A stretch of DNA of 7,696 nt from Candidatus Methanophaga sp. GoMg3.2 (GCA_013180565.1 QBUN01000311.1:1-7696), one strand, 5' to 3'; shown: positions 1 through 6,054, counted from the stretch's first letter. Made by a program: numbers and translations. Notes: generated by a model not told the origin, from the sequence alone.

Positions 1-114
1 CATGTTATCCACTACTACCTCAACCAAGTTGCAAATATGATCTTCTGGTATGAGTTCACTAACAGCAAGGGGCAATAGCCAAGATTGCCCTATTTTATCG
101 CTTCGTATCGCCAT
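1..114 (-). CDS. IS1182-like transposase, N-terminal fragment (runs off left edge)
   Basis: Read on the minus strand, ATG at 114-112 opens a frame that stays open to position 1 (38 codons). The peptide contains WLLPLAVSELIPEDH followed by a hydrophobic VEVVVDNM. This matches the usual start of IS1182-type (IS5-superfamily, DDE) transposases, whose N-terminus reads roughly LLPPSL-ELIPEDHL-RFV-EVV. A good archaeal ribosome binding site (GAGGTGA) lies 9-10 bases before the ATG, which decides the start. The DDE catalytic core would lie outside the window, so I cannot tell whether the element is intact. Its upstream terminal repeat should lie somewhere in about 130-250 but cannot be recognised without the other end. 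Family assignment rests on a short stretch. Confidence 0.6.
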   Translation of the reverse strand, partial: MAIRSDKIGQSWLLPLAVSELIPEDHICNLVEVVVDNM

Positions 115-483
115 CCGTTACAATCACCTCGTTTTTATAACTAAAGAATAGTTGTGCATGCCATAATAAAAACCTTTCGGTTTAATTTCGGTTAGAACTA
201 AGATACGCATTCTTCTAAGTGGTGTTTTTGCAATTTGAGAAAAGTCTGGCTATAAATGTGCATTGAGTTAGAAAGAAAGCGTTTTTTTAGATTTTTGTAC
301 TATTGTATAATTTCTATTGGTTGTTGGGTAATTGTGGGACAGCCTGTGAAGTCTTCAGAAGACAAGTCGCACCCCATCTATCCCTGCATCCGACATCCGC
401 TTACGCTCAATTGGATTATTTCTGCTCGTTGGAGTGTGTCTCGTAGTTGGTTTGGGTGTGTTAGATTCTGGAGTAGTAGCCAT
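115..483. other. Gene-poor stretch with traces of a decayed small membrane protein
   Basis: No confident gene lies between the transposase start and the DUF362 promoter. On the plus strand, a frame from ATG 256 begins with a basic patch (ERKRFFRF) and a hydrophobic run (FLYYCIISIGCWVIVG), like a signal anchor. In another frame (350-490) there is a second hydrophobic run, GLFLLVGVCLVVGLGVL, ending VVAIFK and a stop at 488-490. Together they resemble a small two-helix membrane protein broken by one frameshift, but no family is recognised and either frame could be chance. The left part (about 115-250) probably also contains the upstream end of the minus-strand insertion sequence. Confidence 0.25.
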
Positions 484-491
484 CTTTAAAT
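484..491 (+). promoter_or_regulatory. Archaeal TATA box (TTTAAATA) for the DUF362 gene
   Basis: TTTAAATA is centred about 32 bases before the ATG at 520, so an archaeal transcription start would fall near 512-516 and give a very short or absent leader. No Shine-Dalgarno-like sequence precedes the ATG, which fits near-leaderless translation. The same octamer is found at the matching place before the IS transposase (4828-4835). Confidence 0.45.
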
Positions 492-519
492 AGAAAGAAG
501 TTAATTTATAAGAGTAAAA

Positions 520-1473
520 ATGCCCGAAAAGAATATTGTCGGAATAGCAAAGGTAAAGCACCCACAGAACAAGTCAGAGATCAAAAGCGCACTATTCAAT
601 CTATTAGATCAAATGAGAGAGAAGGGTAAAATCAAAATCCCTTCAAACGCTAATATAATGATCAAACCAAATATCTGTCTCGTCAGAGGTTATGAAACCG
701 GTGTAAGTGTTGACCCTTTTATTGTCAAGTGCCTCATAGATTGGCTATTACAAAATTACGACCTCGAAGCAATCACGATTGGAGAAGCAGACGCCACCGA
801 ACTCAATGTCGAAGTAGCATTTAAAGTCCTTGGCTGGGAAGAGATGTTTAAAGAATACCCCAATGTTAGATTATTAAATCTAACAAAGGATGAGCGCGTA
901 AAAGTTGATTTAAATGGATTATACTTCGAAAATTTGAAAATGCCCAAATCATACATGGAATCCGATTTTTTAATCTCCGTTGCAAAATTGAAGACACATA
1001 CTATGACAGGAATCACATGCAATCTCAAAAACCTATACGGCGCAAACCCGATAAAAAACAAAGTGCAATATCATCCGCATTTGGATGAAGTTATTTGTGA
1101 TCTAAACAAAGTTAGATCGCCAGATTTTTGTTTGGTAGATGGCATCATTGCGATGGAAGGTGCGGGTCCTGTAAGTGGAATACCAAATCCGTTAGGCTTG
1201 TTGATCGCGGGAAACAATGCAGTAGCCTCCGACCACGCATGCGCAAGGATTATAGGATTCAATCCTAATAAAATCTCGCATCTAAAGCTGGCAGTGAAAC
1301 AGAAGTTGGGCAGCACCGATTACGGGGTTTTTGGAGAGAGGATCGAAGACGTAAGAACAAAGTTTGAGTTCGTACCACGCTGGAAAACGATTGTAACTGG
1401 GATATACCAAAACAAATTCATCAATCGAATTCCACTTTGGAAGAGGCTGCTGTTAAGGATATTTGGGGTATGA
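520..1473 (+). CDS. DUF362 domain-containing protein
   Basis: Intact 317-residue protein covered almost end to end by a DUF362 domain. Diagnostic motifs in order: IMIKPNIC with KPN at residues 49-51 and a following VDP at 64-66; AKLKTHTMTGITCNLKNLYG at about 155-174, the family's most conserved block (KLKTH-TG-T--LKN--G); a YHPH at 184-187; and LVDGIIAMEGAGPVSG-P at about 205-222, followed by GLLIAGNNAVASDHACARIIGF-P. The biochemical role of DUF362 proteins is not settled. Some homologues carry an added ferredoxin domain, but here there is no Cys-rich cluster, so this is the single-domain form. It has no signal peptide or membrane segment and is probably cytoplasmic. ATG 520 is chosen for the promoter spacing. 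The next gene remnant starts 4 bases after its stop, suggesting a former operon with the sugar-oxidoreductase gene. Confidence 0.88.
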   Translation: MPEKNIVGIAKVKHPQNKSEIKSALFNLLDQMREKGKIKIPSNANIMIKPNICLVRGYETGVSVDPFIVKCLIDWLLQNYDLEAITIGEADATELNVEVAFKVLGWEEMFKEYPNVRLLNLTKDERVKVDLNGLYFENLKMPKSYMESDFLISVAKLKTHTMTGITCNLKNLYGANPIKNKVQYHPHLDEVICDLNKVRSPDFCLVDGIIAMEGAGPVSGIPNPLGLLIAGNNAVASDHACARIIGFNPNKISHLKLAVKQKLGSTDYGVFGERIEDVRTKFEFVPRWKTIVTGIYQNKFINRIPLWKRLLLRIFGV

Positions 1474-1477
1474 TCAG

Positions 1478-1828
1478 ATGAATAAAATCAACATTGGCAT
1501 TGTTGGGCTTGGAACGATTGCAAAGAATATGCATGTTCCTATATTATCCACTTTTGAGGATGTGAAGATAAAAGCTGCGGCTGAGGTTGATGTCGAAAGG
1601 AGGAAAAAATTTGCCAAAAAATGGGATATTCCAGAGGTTTACGAAGATTATACTAAAATGTACGAAAACGCTGATTTAGATGCTGTCTTTGTTTGCCTTC
1701 CGAACTTTTTGCATTATGATGCTGTGATGGGTGCATTGGAACATGATTTCCATGTGTTCTGTGAAAAGCCGATGGATTTAAGAGCCGGTGAGGGAGAGGG
1801 TGAAGGAGTTGATGGAGTTTGGAGTTGA
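1478..1828 (+). pseudogene. Gfo/Idh/MocA-type oxidoreductase, N-terminal NAD(P)-binding half only
   Basis: From ATG 1478 (4 bases after the DUF362 stop) about 101 residues match the Rossmann domain of Gfo/Idh/MocA oxidoreductases. They include dinucleotide motif GLGTIA (residues 10-15), DAVFVCLPNFLHYD (about 68-81) and the signature CEKPM at 95-99, with the usual catalytic lysine K97. Family likeness ends at about base 1780. The remaining residues (RAGEGEGEGVDGVWS) are out-of-frame reading of the next gene fragment. The roughly 220-residue substrate-binding C-terminal domain is absent, so the product cannot be functional. Members such as WbpB oxidise UDP-GlcNAcA next to WbpA-like dehydrogenases. 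The nearby dehydrogenase fragments make that role plausible for the ancestral gene, but this is inference. Confidence 0.8.
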
Positions 1829-2078
1829 GGCATAAGGGTATGATCATTTGCTCAGCAAGGAGGAGATAGAGGGGTTTGGTGTGAAGGCTTTGGATAATTT
1901 GGATGTGAAACTTAAAATGGACGGTGTGATTGTAGCGGTGACGCATGATGCGTTCATGAGGATGACACTTGCAGATATAAAGGAGTTTATGAATGCGAAC
2001 CCAGTGCTGGTTGACGTAAGGGGAATGTTTGAGGGGGAAGAAGCGAAGGAAAAAGGGTTTTATTATGTGAGGTTGTAA
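1782..2078 (+). pseudogene. Nucleotide-sugar (UDP-sugar) dehydrogenase, C-terminal domain fragment (copy 1)
   Basis: The frame beginning at 1782 reads EPVRERVKELMEFGVEA, a TAA at 1833-1835, then continues in the same frame with GYDHLLSKEEIEGFGVKAL and on to the stop at 2076-2078. This is the UDP-binding C-terminal domain of UDP-glucose/GDP-mannose dehydrogenases. Landmarks are the pattern GYDP-LS-EEIE, the strand DGVIVAVTHD, and the ending VLVDVRGMF followed by GFYYVRL. The internal TAA replaces what is normally a charged or polar residue just before GYD. The N-terminal and central domains are missing, and the fragment directly abuts the oxidoreductase remnant in a different frame (junction about 1780). 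The part after the stop codon is open for 76 codons but has no good start. A homologous fragment lies at 6590-6838. Confidence 0.82.
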
Positions 2079-2111
2079 TACATGGATAGAACACAATGAC
2101 AAATAGTTATA

Positions 2112-2151
2112 CCTGATTCGAACCCGGGGTTTAGACCAACTCGGGAGAGCC
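2112..2151 (-). pseudogene. Degraded tRNA-like fragment (D-arm and T-arm traces)
   Basis: Read on the minus strand the stretch contains CTCCCGAGTTGGTCTAA, which resembles the D-arm of an archaeal Leu/Ser-type tRNA, followed at once by GGGTTCGAATC, a perfect T-loop consensus. The anticodon arm is missing between them, the T-stem does not pair well (CCGGG against CAGGT), and no acceptor stem can be drawn. I therefore call it a remnant rather than a tRNA gene. It could mark an old integration or recombination point next to the toxin-antitoxin pair. Chance resemblance is possible. Confidence 0.33.
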
Positions 2152-2187
2152 AGAGTGTTCTCTCTAAGGGAGTAAGTGATATTTGCA

Positions 2188-2508
2188 ATGAAAATAGTTG
2201 AAGAGATAAAGAGATCCATATCAGAAAATTGCTACAATATTACTTTACATGCAAGAGAGGAGATGAGCCCAAAAGAAGACGATATATCGGAAAGAGAGTT
2301 GATTGAAGCAATATTGAATGGGAAAATAGTAGAGGAGTACTCCAATGATAAGCCATTTCCAAGTTGTCTCATATTTGGGAGAACAAAAGAAGGAAGACCG
2401 ATACATGCGGTCTGTGCGTATTCAAAAGAGGATAACATAACAATAATTATAACTACCTACGAACCAAATATAAATATGTGGATAGATTATAGAAAGAGGA
2501 GGGTTTGA
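2188..2508 (+). CDS. DUF4258 domain protein, probable toxin of a type II toxin-antitoxin pair
   Basis: A 106-residue protein from ATG 2188. A GTG at 2176, which has a GGGAG upstream at 2169-2173, is the alternative start. The sequence fits DUF4258: ITLHAREEM near residues 18-26 (the family's -T-HA-E-M), a helix ending ILNGKIVEEY, then PFPSCLIFGRTKEGRPIHAV with the strongly conserved PSCL-G---GRPIH block, and a C-terminal ITTYEP strand. DUF4258 proteins are small RelE/BrnT-like folds usually paired with a YgiT zinc-finger antitoxin, exactly the gene that follows. The role as an RNA-targeting toxin is inferred from fold and context. Gene order here is toxin first, antitoxin second. The stop codon abuts the antitoxin start with no gap, so the two should be translated together. 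Confidence 0.82.
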   Translation: MKIVEEIKRSISENCYNITLHAREEMSPKEDDISERELIEAILNGKIVEEYSNDKPFPSCLIFGRTKEGRPIHAVCAYSKEDNITIIITTYEPNINMWIDYRKRRV

Positions 2509-2769
2509 ATGATTGTATCGAAGTGTGCGATATGTGGAGGAAAAGTTGAAGAACGGAAGATCAGCGAAGAGGTAAAAGTCAGAAACGACTTTGTGGTAAT
2601 AGAGAATGTCAGAGCGGGTGTATGTGTAGAATGTGGGGAGCGATATTACCCCCCCGGGGTTGTGGATAGACTTAGAGGCATTGAGAGAAGCCTGATGGAT
2701 CGGGAGAAATTAAAGAGATTGGATGTAATAGGAAGTACCTACAGGCTGAGGTATGATGCCACCTTCTAA
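2509..2769 (+). CDS. YgiT-type zinc-finger antitoxin (MqsA N-terminal-like)
   Basis: An 86-residue protein starting immediately after the DUF4258 stop, with a strong ribosome binding site GAGGAGGG (2496-2503) inside the end of the upstream gene. It has the YgiT zinc-binding pattern: KCAICGG (C6, C9) and GVCVECGERYY (C39, C42), the four cysteines expected to hold one zinc. The usual linker follows (PPGVVDRL), then a short basic C-terminal region (REKLKRLDV). There is no separate helix-turn-helix domain, so this is the short form in which the zinc finger part probably binds the toxin. Probable role: neutralise the DUF4258 protein and, as in other such pairs, autoregulate the operon; the last point is not visible here. 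The C-terminal residues STYRLRYDATF look atypical. Confidence 0.85.
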   Translation: MIVSKCAICGGKVEERKISEEVKVRNDFVVIENVRAGVCVECGERYYPPGVVDRLRGIERSLMDREKLKRLDVIGSTYRLRYDATF

Positions 2770-2819
2770 ATGCATGAGATTCGAGATACCAGTAAAGCTA
2801 CAAGACTTTGTGATAGAAC

Positions 2820-3473
2820 ATGAAAGACAAAACTGTTTGCGTTGTCGGATTAGGCTATGTTGGATTACCTTTAGCAAAAGCTTTTTCAACGCACCTTAAG
2901 GTGATTGGATTCGACATAGACAAAGAAAAGTTAGAAAAACTAAATAACGATAACAACGAAGAAAACTTAGAATTCACCACAGACTCGTCTAAGATAAAAC
3001 ACGCGGACTTTGTTATTATTGCTGTGCCTACACCTGTGACAAAATCGAAGGAGCCTGACTTGAGCTATGTAAAATCCGCAGTTGAGATTGTCGGCAACAA
3101 TCTAAAGAGAGGAGCAATCGTTGTTTTGGAATCCACGGTCTATCCCAGCGTCACAGAAGAAATTGTTGCCCCCATTTTAGAAAGAGAATCAGGACTAAAA
3201 TGCGGTGCGGATTTCAAAATTGGGTATTCTCCCGAAAGGATAAATCCCGGTGATGAAGCGCATGCTTTGGATAAGATAACAAAAATAGTTGCAGGAATGG
3301 ATGATGATACAACAGAAAGATTAGCCGAGCTTTACGGGTTGATAACAAATGTTTATAAAGCCAAAGACATAAGAACAGCCGAAGCTGCTAAAGTCGTTGA
3401 GAACATCCAGCGAGACCTGAATATTGCATTGATGAACGAATTGGCGATAATTTTCTATCCAGTATCTAAATGA
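2820..3473 (+). pseudogene. UDP-sugar 6-dehydrogenase (WbpA/TviB-like), N-terminal part only (copy 1)
   Basis: Open frame of 217 codons from ATG 2820. Residues 1 to about 212 are a nucleotide-sugar dehydrogenase N-terminus. They include Rossmann motif GLGYVGLP (10-17), acidic residue D32 after the second strand, AVPTPV (68-73), [12 protein letters not shown] (103-114), [10 protein letters not shown] (about 150-160) and the start of the central helix [20 protein letters not shown]. The SPERINPGD form points to the UDP-GlcNAc/GalNAc 6-dehydrogenase (WbpA, TviB) branch rather than WecC. Likeness stops at about base 3455. The tail YPVSK is unrelated and ends at 3471-3473. The catalytic cysteine region (GGHC----P) and the UDP-binding domain are absent, so the product cannot oxidise a sugar. 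Relative to the other copy, the stretch after residue 41 is about ten residues shorter. A weak GTGAT precedes the ATG. Confidence 0.85.
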
Positions 3474-3510
3474 ATAAAAAGTTCTAAGAAAGTGATGTAA
3501 TGTAATAATA

Positions 3511-3521
3511 AAATATTTAAA
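3511..3521 (+). promoter_or_regulatory. Candidate archaeal TATA box for the PIN-domain operon
   Basis: AAATATTTAAA is centred about 45 bases before ATG 3561, predicting a transcription start near 3542 and a leader of roughly 20 bases that would contain the GAGGTGA ribosome binding site (3548-3554). A second A/T-rich run at 3533-3540 is too close to the start to serve. Confidence 0.4.
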
Positions 3522-3560
3522 GGTTGAGGCACAATATAAAAGGAAAAGAGGTGAAAAAGG

Positions 3561-4016
3561 ATGAGCGAAAAGATAGATGAGATTAGTGTAGCTGCGGAAT
3601 TGTTAGGTATAAAATCATGGTTAGAGTTCTACGGAAAAGATTTCTTCCCCGAAGAGTTATTCGGTGATTTGCATGATAGAATAAGACAATGCGCGGATAT
3701 AGCATTTAAAAATAAAGAGATAATGGAATATCGTGCGTTCCATGCTTTACAAATACTTTTGAGTGATAAAAGAGATTTTCAAGTGGTAACAGAAGCATTT
3801 GAGGTTCTGCACGACTTATTTTTATTAAGAACGGGGAAGATACGAAAGATAGATTTTCTAAGAGCAGTGGATAGGATTGAAGAGCTTATTTATAAAAAGG
3901 GGTTATTGAGAAAAGAAGCATCAAAGGAAGAAAAGGAAGGGTTTAGGGAAGCATTAGAAGCGTTTGACTTTAAGAAGTCAGTTAAGGAGGCGATTAATGA
4001 ACTTTCCAGATATTAA
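3561..4016 (+). CDS. Unrecognised helical protein, first gene of a PIN-domain operon (possible antitoxin)
   Basis: Intact 151-residue protein. Its start is fixed by GAGGTGA (3548-3554) six bases before the ATG. I do not recognise a family. It is strongly charged, without cysteine-pair motifs, signal peptide or membrane segments, and looks almost entirely alpha-helical: an N-terminal AAELLGIKSWLEFYG segment, a middle with many aromatic and leucine positions (YRAFHALQILL, FEVLHDLFLL), and a Lys/Glu-rich C-terminal third (about 115-151: KKGLLRKEASKEEKEGF, ending SVKEAINELSRY). A terminal charged helix is common in antitoxins that wrap a toxin. Its last 20 bases overlap the PIN-domain gene, so the two are translationally coupled. 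An antitoxin or partner role is inferred only from this pairing. Confidence 0.75.
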   Translation: MSEKIDEISVAAELLGIKSWLEFYGKDFFPEELFGDLHDRIRQCADIAFKNKEIMEYRAFHALQILLSDKRDFQVVTEAFEVLHDLFLLRTGKIRKIDFLRAVDRIEELIYKKGLLRKEASKEEKEGFREALEAFDFKKSVKEAINELSRY

Positions 4017-4446
4017 TGTCGTGTTTTCATTTTGTGTCCCGGGACACATATTTGAAAACAGAAGCAGAAATTTAGTTTTATCCGACAAAGAGTTTATATT
4101 CTCGGATAGAGGTTTGAACGTCTTGAATTTGGTATTAAATCGGTTCTTAGAGGGATTAAGCAGGGATTTGATAGATATTATAATTGCAAGGAAGGAGGAG
4201 GTTAAAGAAATCCTCGAGATAATTGATGTGGTAAATGATAATTTTCGAAAAAATATTATGCAACGAATTTTAATTGATGTTGGGATACGTGACCTTGAAG
4301 ATATTGAGATATTGTCAGATGCGATATGGATTAAGGAGAGGGGGAATTATGTAGAGATAAATTTCTGGACGTATGACGAAGAGCACATATTACCGAAGAT
4401 GCATTTGCTGGAGATGAAATTCAATATAGTGGTAAGAAGACCATGA
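3997..4446 (+). CDS. PIN-fold-like protein, probable ribonuclease (VapC-like)
   Basis: A 149-residue protein. ATG 3997 is preferred over an earlier in-frame start at 3964 because a strong AAGGAGGCGATT sits just upstream of it. Features typical of PIN nucleases: N-terminal strand with D-x-N (PDINVVF, D5 and N7); near the C-terminus LEDIEILSDAIWIKE (D102, D108), like the PIN helix D--IL--A; then a strand and NFWTYDEEHIL (D127), equivalent to the PIN FVT-D-DF motif; ending in a hydrophobic strand and basic RRP. PIN domains cleave RNA with a cluster of three or four acidic residues and Mg2+. Detection is by motif pattern only, and the protein is divergent. It overlaps the upstream gene by 20 bases and the downstream small ORF by ATGA. 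Confidence 0.6.
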   Translation: MNFPDINVVFSFCVPGHIFENRSRNLVLSDKEFIFSDRGLNVLNLVLNRFLEGLSRDLIDIIIARKEEVKEILEIIDVVNDNFRKNIMQRILIDVGIRDLEDIEILSDAIWIKERGNYVEINFWTYDEEHILPKMHLLEMKFNIVVRRP

Positions 4447-4532
4447 ACACCGTTCAAAAAATAGTGAAGAACACAGAGATTGAGAGGAAAGATAAAGTGG
4501 TAATTAAGGATAAAGAGGATATTTTGACATGA
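4443..4532 (+). CDS. 29-residue charged ORF coupled to the PIN-domain gene
   Basis: ATG 4443 overlaps the PIN gene's stop in the arrangement ATGA, and the frame runs 29 codons to TGA 4530-4532. The peptide is rich in Lys, Glu, Asp, Ile and Val (starting MNTVQKIVKNTEIERK) with no motif I recognise. The overlap is the usual signature of translational coupling, but the length allows chance. It may instead be the start of a gene truncated when the downstream dehydrogenase copy arrived. Confidence 0.3.
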   Translation: MNTVQKIVKNTEIERKDKVVIKDKEDILT

Positions 4533-4710
4533 AGTGGCGATAATTAGATATAAAGGGAAAAGAAGAAGGATGGATATTACACATGAAAGATAAAATCGTC
4601 TGCATCGTTGGACTAGGGTATGTTGGTTTACCTCTGGCTGAGGCTTTCTCAAAGCATCTCAGGGTAATCGGATTTGATGTAGATAGAGCTAAGATAGAAG
4701 AACTAAACAA

Positions 4711-4745
4711 AAACTTTTTTGCAACGCAAAAACCTTTACTAAAAA
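4711..4745 (+). repeat. Foldback repeat unit (copy A) inside the dehydrogenase N-terminus
   Basis: AAACTTTTTTGC, a short loop, GCAAAAACCTTTACTAAAAA. It matches two units at 6389-6422 and 6433-6462. The core TTTTTGC-loop-GCAAAAA is an inverted repeat. Here the unit is in frame, coding FFATQKPLLK in a loop that varies in this family. Confidence 0.6.
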
Positions 4746-4778
4746 GGAACAAAGACAACATAGAATTCACCACGGACC

Positions 4779-4785
4779 ATTCTAA
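4779..4785. repeat. Target site duplication, left copy (ATTCTAA)
   Basis: ATTCTAA immediately left of the IS terminal repeat, repeated exactly at 6068-6074 immediately right of the other end. The bases flanking the two copies differ, so the duplication is exactly 7 bp. Confidence 0.9.
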
Positions 4786-4798
4786 CTGATCTTCCCAC
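4786..4798 (+). repeat. IS left terminal inverted repeat
   Basis: CTGATCTTCCCAC pairs with the complement of 6055-6067 at 12 of 13 positions. Confidence 0.85.
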
Positions 4799-4827
4799 AC
4801 CCAATTAGCCGATCATCATACGATATC

Positions 4828-4835
4828 TTTAAATA
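4828..4835 (+). promoter_or_regulatory. TATA box (TTTAAATA) of the IS transposase gene
   Basis: Centred about 25 bases before ATG 4857, which would place the transcription start at or beside the ATG and give a leaderless mRNA. No ribosome binding site precedes 4857, in agreement. Confidence 0.5.
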
Positions 4836-4856
4836 CCCCTCTCTTCTAATGGATAA

Positions 4857-6037
4857 ATGGGGAGACGTATTAATATGGGCACACTAAAAGCAATATGGAA
4901 GTTTCTAAACCCGTTGCAGACCAATACGGCGTTGCACAAAAGTCTGTCAGAGTTAGTCACTGCGAAGTTGGAAGCGCCGCAGCTATCGATAAGAGCCGCT
5001 AAGAAGTGGGGAATTCTGAATTTATCCACTTCATTTCACTACGATCAGATAAAGGAGTTGGGAAAACTCTTTATTAATGGTGTAATACCCTTAGAAGACT
5101 TCCTCTCGTATTCCTCTAGCAATACAAAGGTCTGCGATGCGACATATCTGAAAAGGGAAGGAAAGAAGGTTTACGGTGCAAAGCTGATTAAAAATTACGT
5201 AGTTGGGTGTTATGAGCTATTGCAGGATGTTTTGTTCACCGTAGAGCGATATAAAGGCTTGAACTTCATCGACGACTTCAGGATCATCAATCACAACAAA
5301 CGGCATCTTACTAAGCCGCAAGAGATTATAAAAGCTATAAAAACGGGTAAAATAAGAAAGGGGATTGGATTATCATCGATGGCGGTTTAAAATCGGGCGA
5401 CCTCATGAGAGAAGCGAGGAAAGCGGGTGTACGAGTGCTGACTCGATTGAACTCAAATTTTGTTGTCGTCCGATTCGGCACCAAATTCAGAAAGGAAGAC
5501 CTACTAAGCAATATTAAACCAATTCAACGGACGATATGTGGTAAAAGGTATGTTATCTACCCGTTCAAAAGGTGTATTTGGCAAGGGACTGCTGGAAACC
5601 TGTTTTTGGTACGCGGTGAGGGCTATGACGACTTCATCCCACTCTTCACTACGTCCCTCAATACTAAGCCAGAAACGGCTATAATGAAATATAAAGAGAG
5701 AGCACAGATAGAGCAGACTAACAAAGAGCTGAAATCCTATTTGGAGCTTGAAGGAAACCATTTCAGGAGAAAGGAGAGTAATTATGGCCATATTTTCATA
5801 CTTTGTTTGGTCTATAATTTCATTCAATACCTGAGGCTGTATCTCACACATATGAGTTTTAAAGACGTTTTAGAGGGCATATCTGTTTATTTATTGCGAG
5901 AACGGCCGCCAAAATGCGCATTTTCAGTTAGAAACGCCTTTGAAGGGGTGCTTGGAAATATTGGCTGTGAAAAGCCCAATAAAATAAATATCGAGTTAAC
6001 AGGGACTACACTGCTATCAGGCGCGGTAGCTACTTAA
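4857..6037 (+). CDS. IS4-group DDE transposase, two frames joined by a putative -1 frameshift
   Basis: The first frame (4857-5390) and second frame (5363-6037; first internal ATG 5405) join at AAAGGGG (5357-5363) to give about 393 residues, a normal size for the family. In the joined numbering the catalytic triad is D94 (KVCDATYLK), D175 (WIIIDGGLKSG, only complete after the shift) and E286. The glutamate lies in a perfect IS4-group signature Y-2-R-3-E-6-K (Y279, R282, E286, K293). The second frame lacks its own ribosome binding site, and its ATG lies after the second catalytic Asp, so it cannot work alone. Either a programmed -1 shift or a single-base deletion explains the layout. ATG 4875, with GGGGAG upstream, is an alternative start. 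Confidence 0.85.
5357..5363 (+). promoter_or_regulatory. Putative -1 ribosomal frameshift site (A AAG GGG)
   Basis: In the zero frame the codons are AGA AAG GGG ATT, so the heptamer A AAG GGG fits the X XXY YYZ slippery pattern. Slipping one base back gives AAA GGG GAT TGG and enters exactly the frame that encodes the rest of the transposase. No strong downstream stimulatory hairpin or upstream Shine-Dalgarno-like stimulator is obvious. Confidence 0.45.
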
Positions 6038-6054
6038 AAAGGGAAAAAGGAACG

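Larger units (their letters stand above)
4583..4785 (+). pseudogene. UDP-sugar 6-dehydrogenase copy 2, N-terminal piece left of the IS
   Basis: Starting at ATG 4583, with an AAGGATGG-like ribosome binding site upstream, the frame encodes [19 protein letters not shown], then a stretch containing a repeat unit (FFATQKPLLKR), and IEFTTDHS where the reading is cut by the insertion sequence at 4786. It then ends by chance at a stop 4787-4789. It is the same gene as the fragment at 2820-3455 ([17 protein letters not shown] shared) but clearly diverged at the base level, so the duplication is not recent. The remainder of the N-terminal domain resumes at 6068 after the element; removing the element and one copy of ATTCTAA restores the frame [11 protein letters not shown]. 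Confidence 0.85.

Noticed and set aside
503..510. A/T-rich AATTTATA as promoter of the DUF362 gene
   Set aside because: It ends only 9 bases before the ATG, so a start 25 bases downstream would fall inside the gene; 484-491 is better placed.
355..561. 68-codon minus-strand frame ending in RKRMSDAGIDGVRLVF
   Set aside because: It overlaps the DUF362 start and promoter, has no ribosome binding site and no recognisable family; treated as chance.
1653..2219. 188-codon open frame on the minus strand
   Set aside because: It lies opposite two recognisable gene fragments and a tRNA-like scrap. The peptide is rich in His, Leu and Pro with no motif, as expected of an antisense shadow.
2774..2830. Short frame starting [17 protein letters not shown]
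   Set aside because: It has no ribosome binding site, runs into the dehydrogenase in the wrong frame and matches no family I know; the spacing just reflects leftover intergenic sequence.
5504..5851. 115-codon minus-strand frame inside the IS
   Set aside because: Antisense to the catalytic region of the transposase, which has clear motifs; no independent support.
5405..6037. Second transposase frame as an independent gene
   Set aside because: It starts after the second catalytic Asp, lacks a ribosome binding site and joins the first frame smoothly through a -1 shift.
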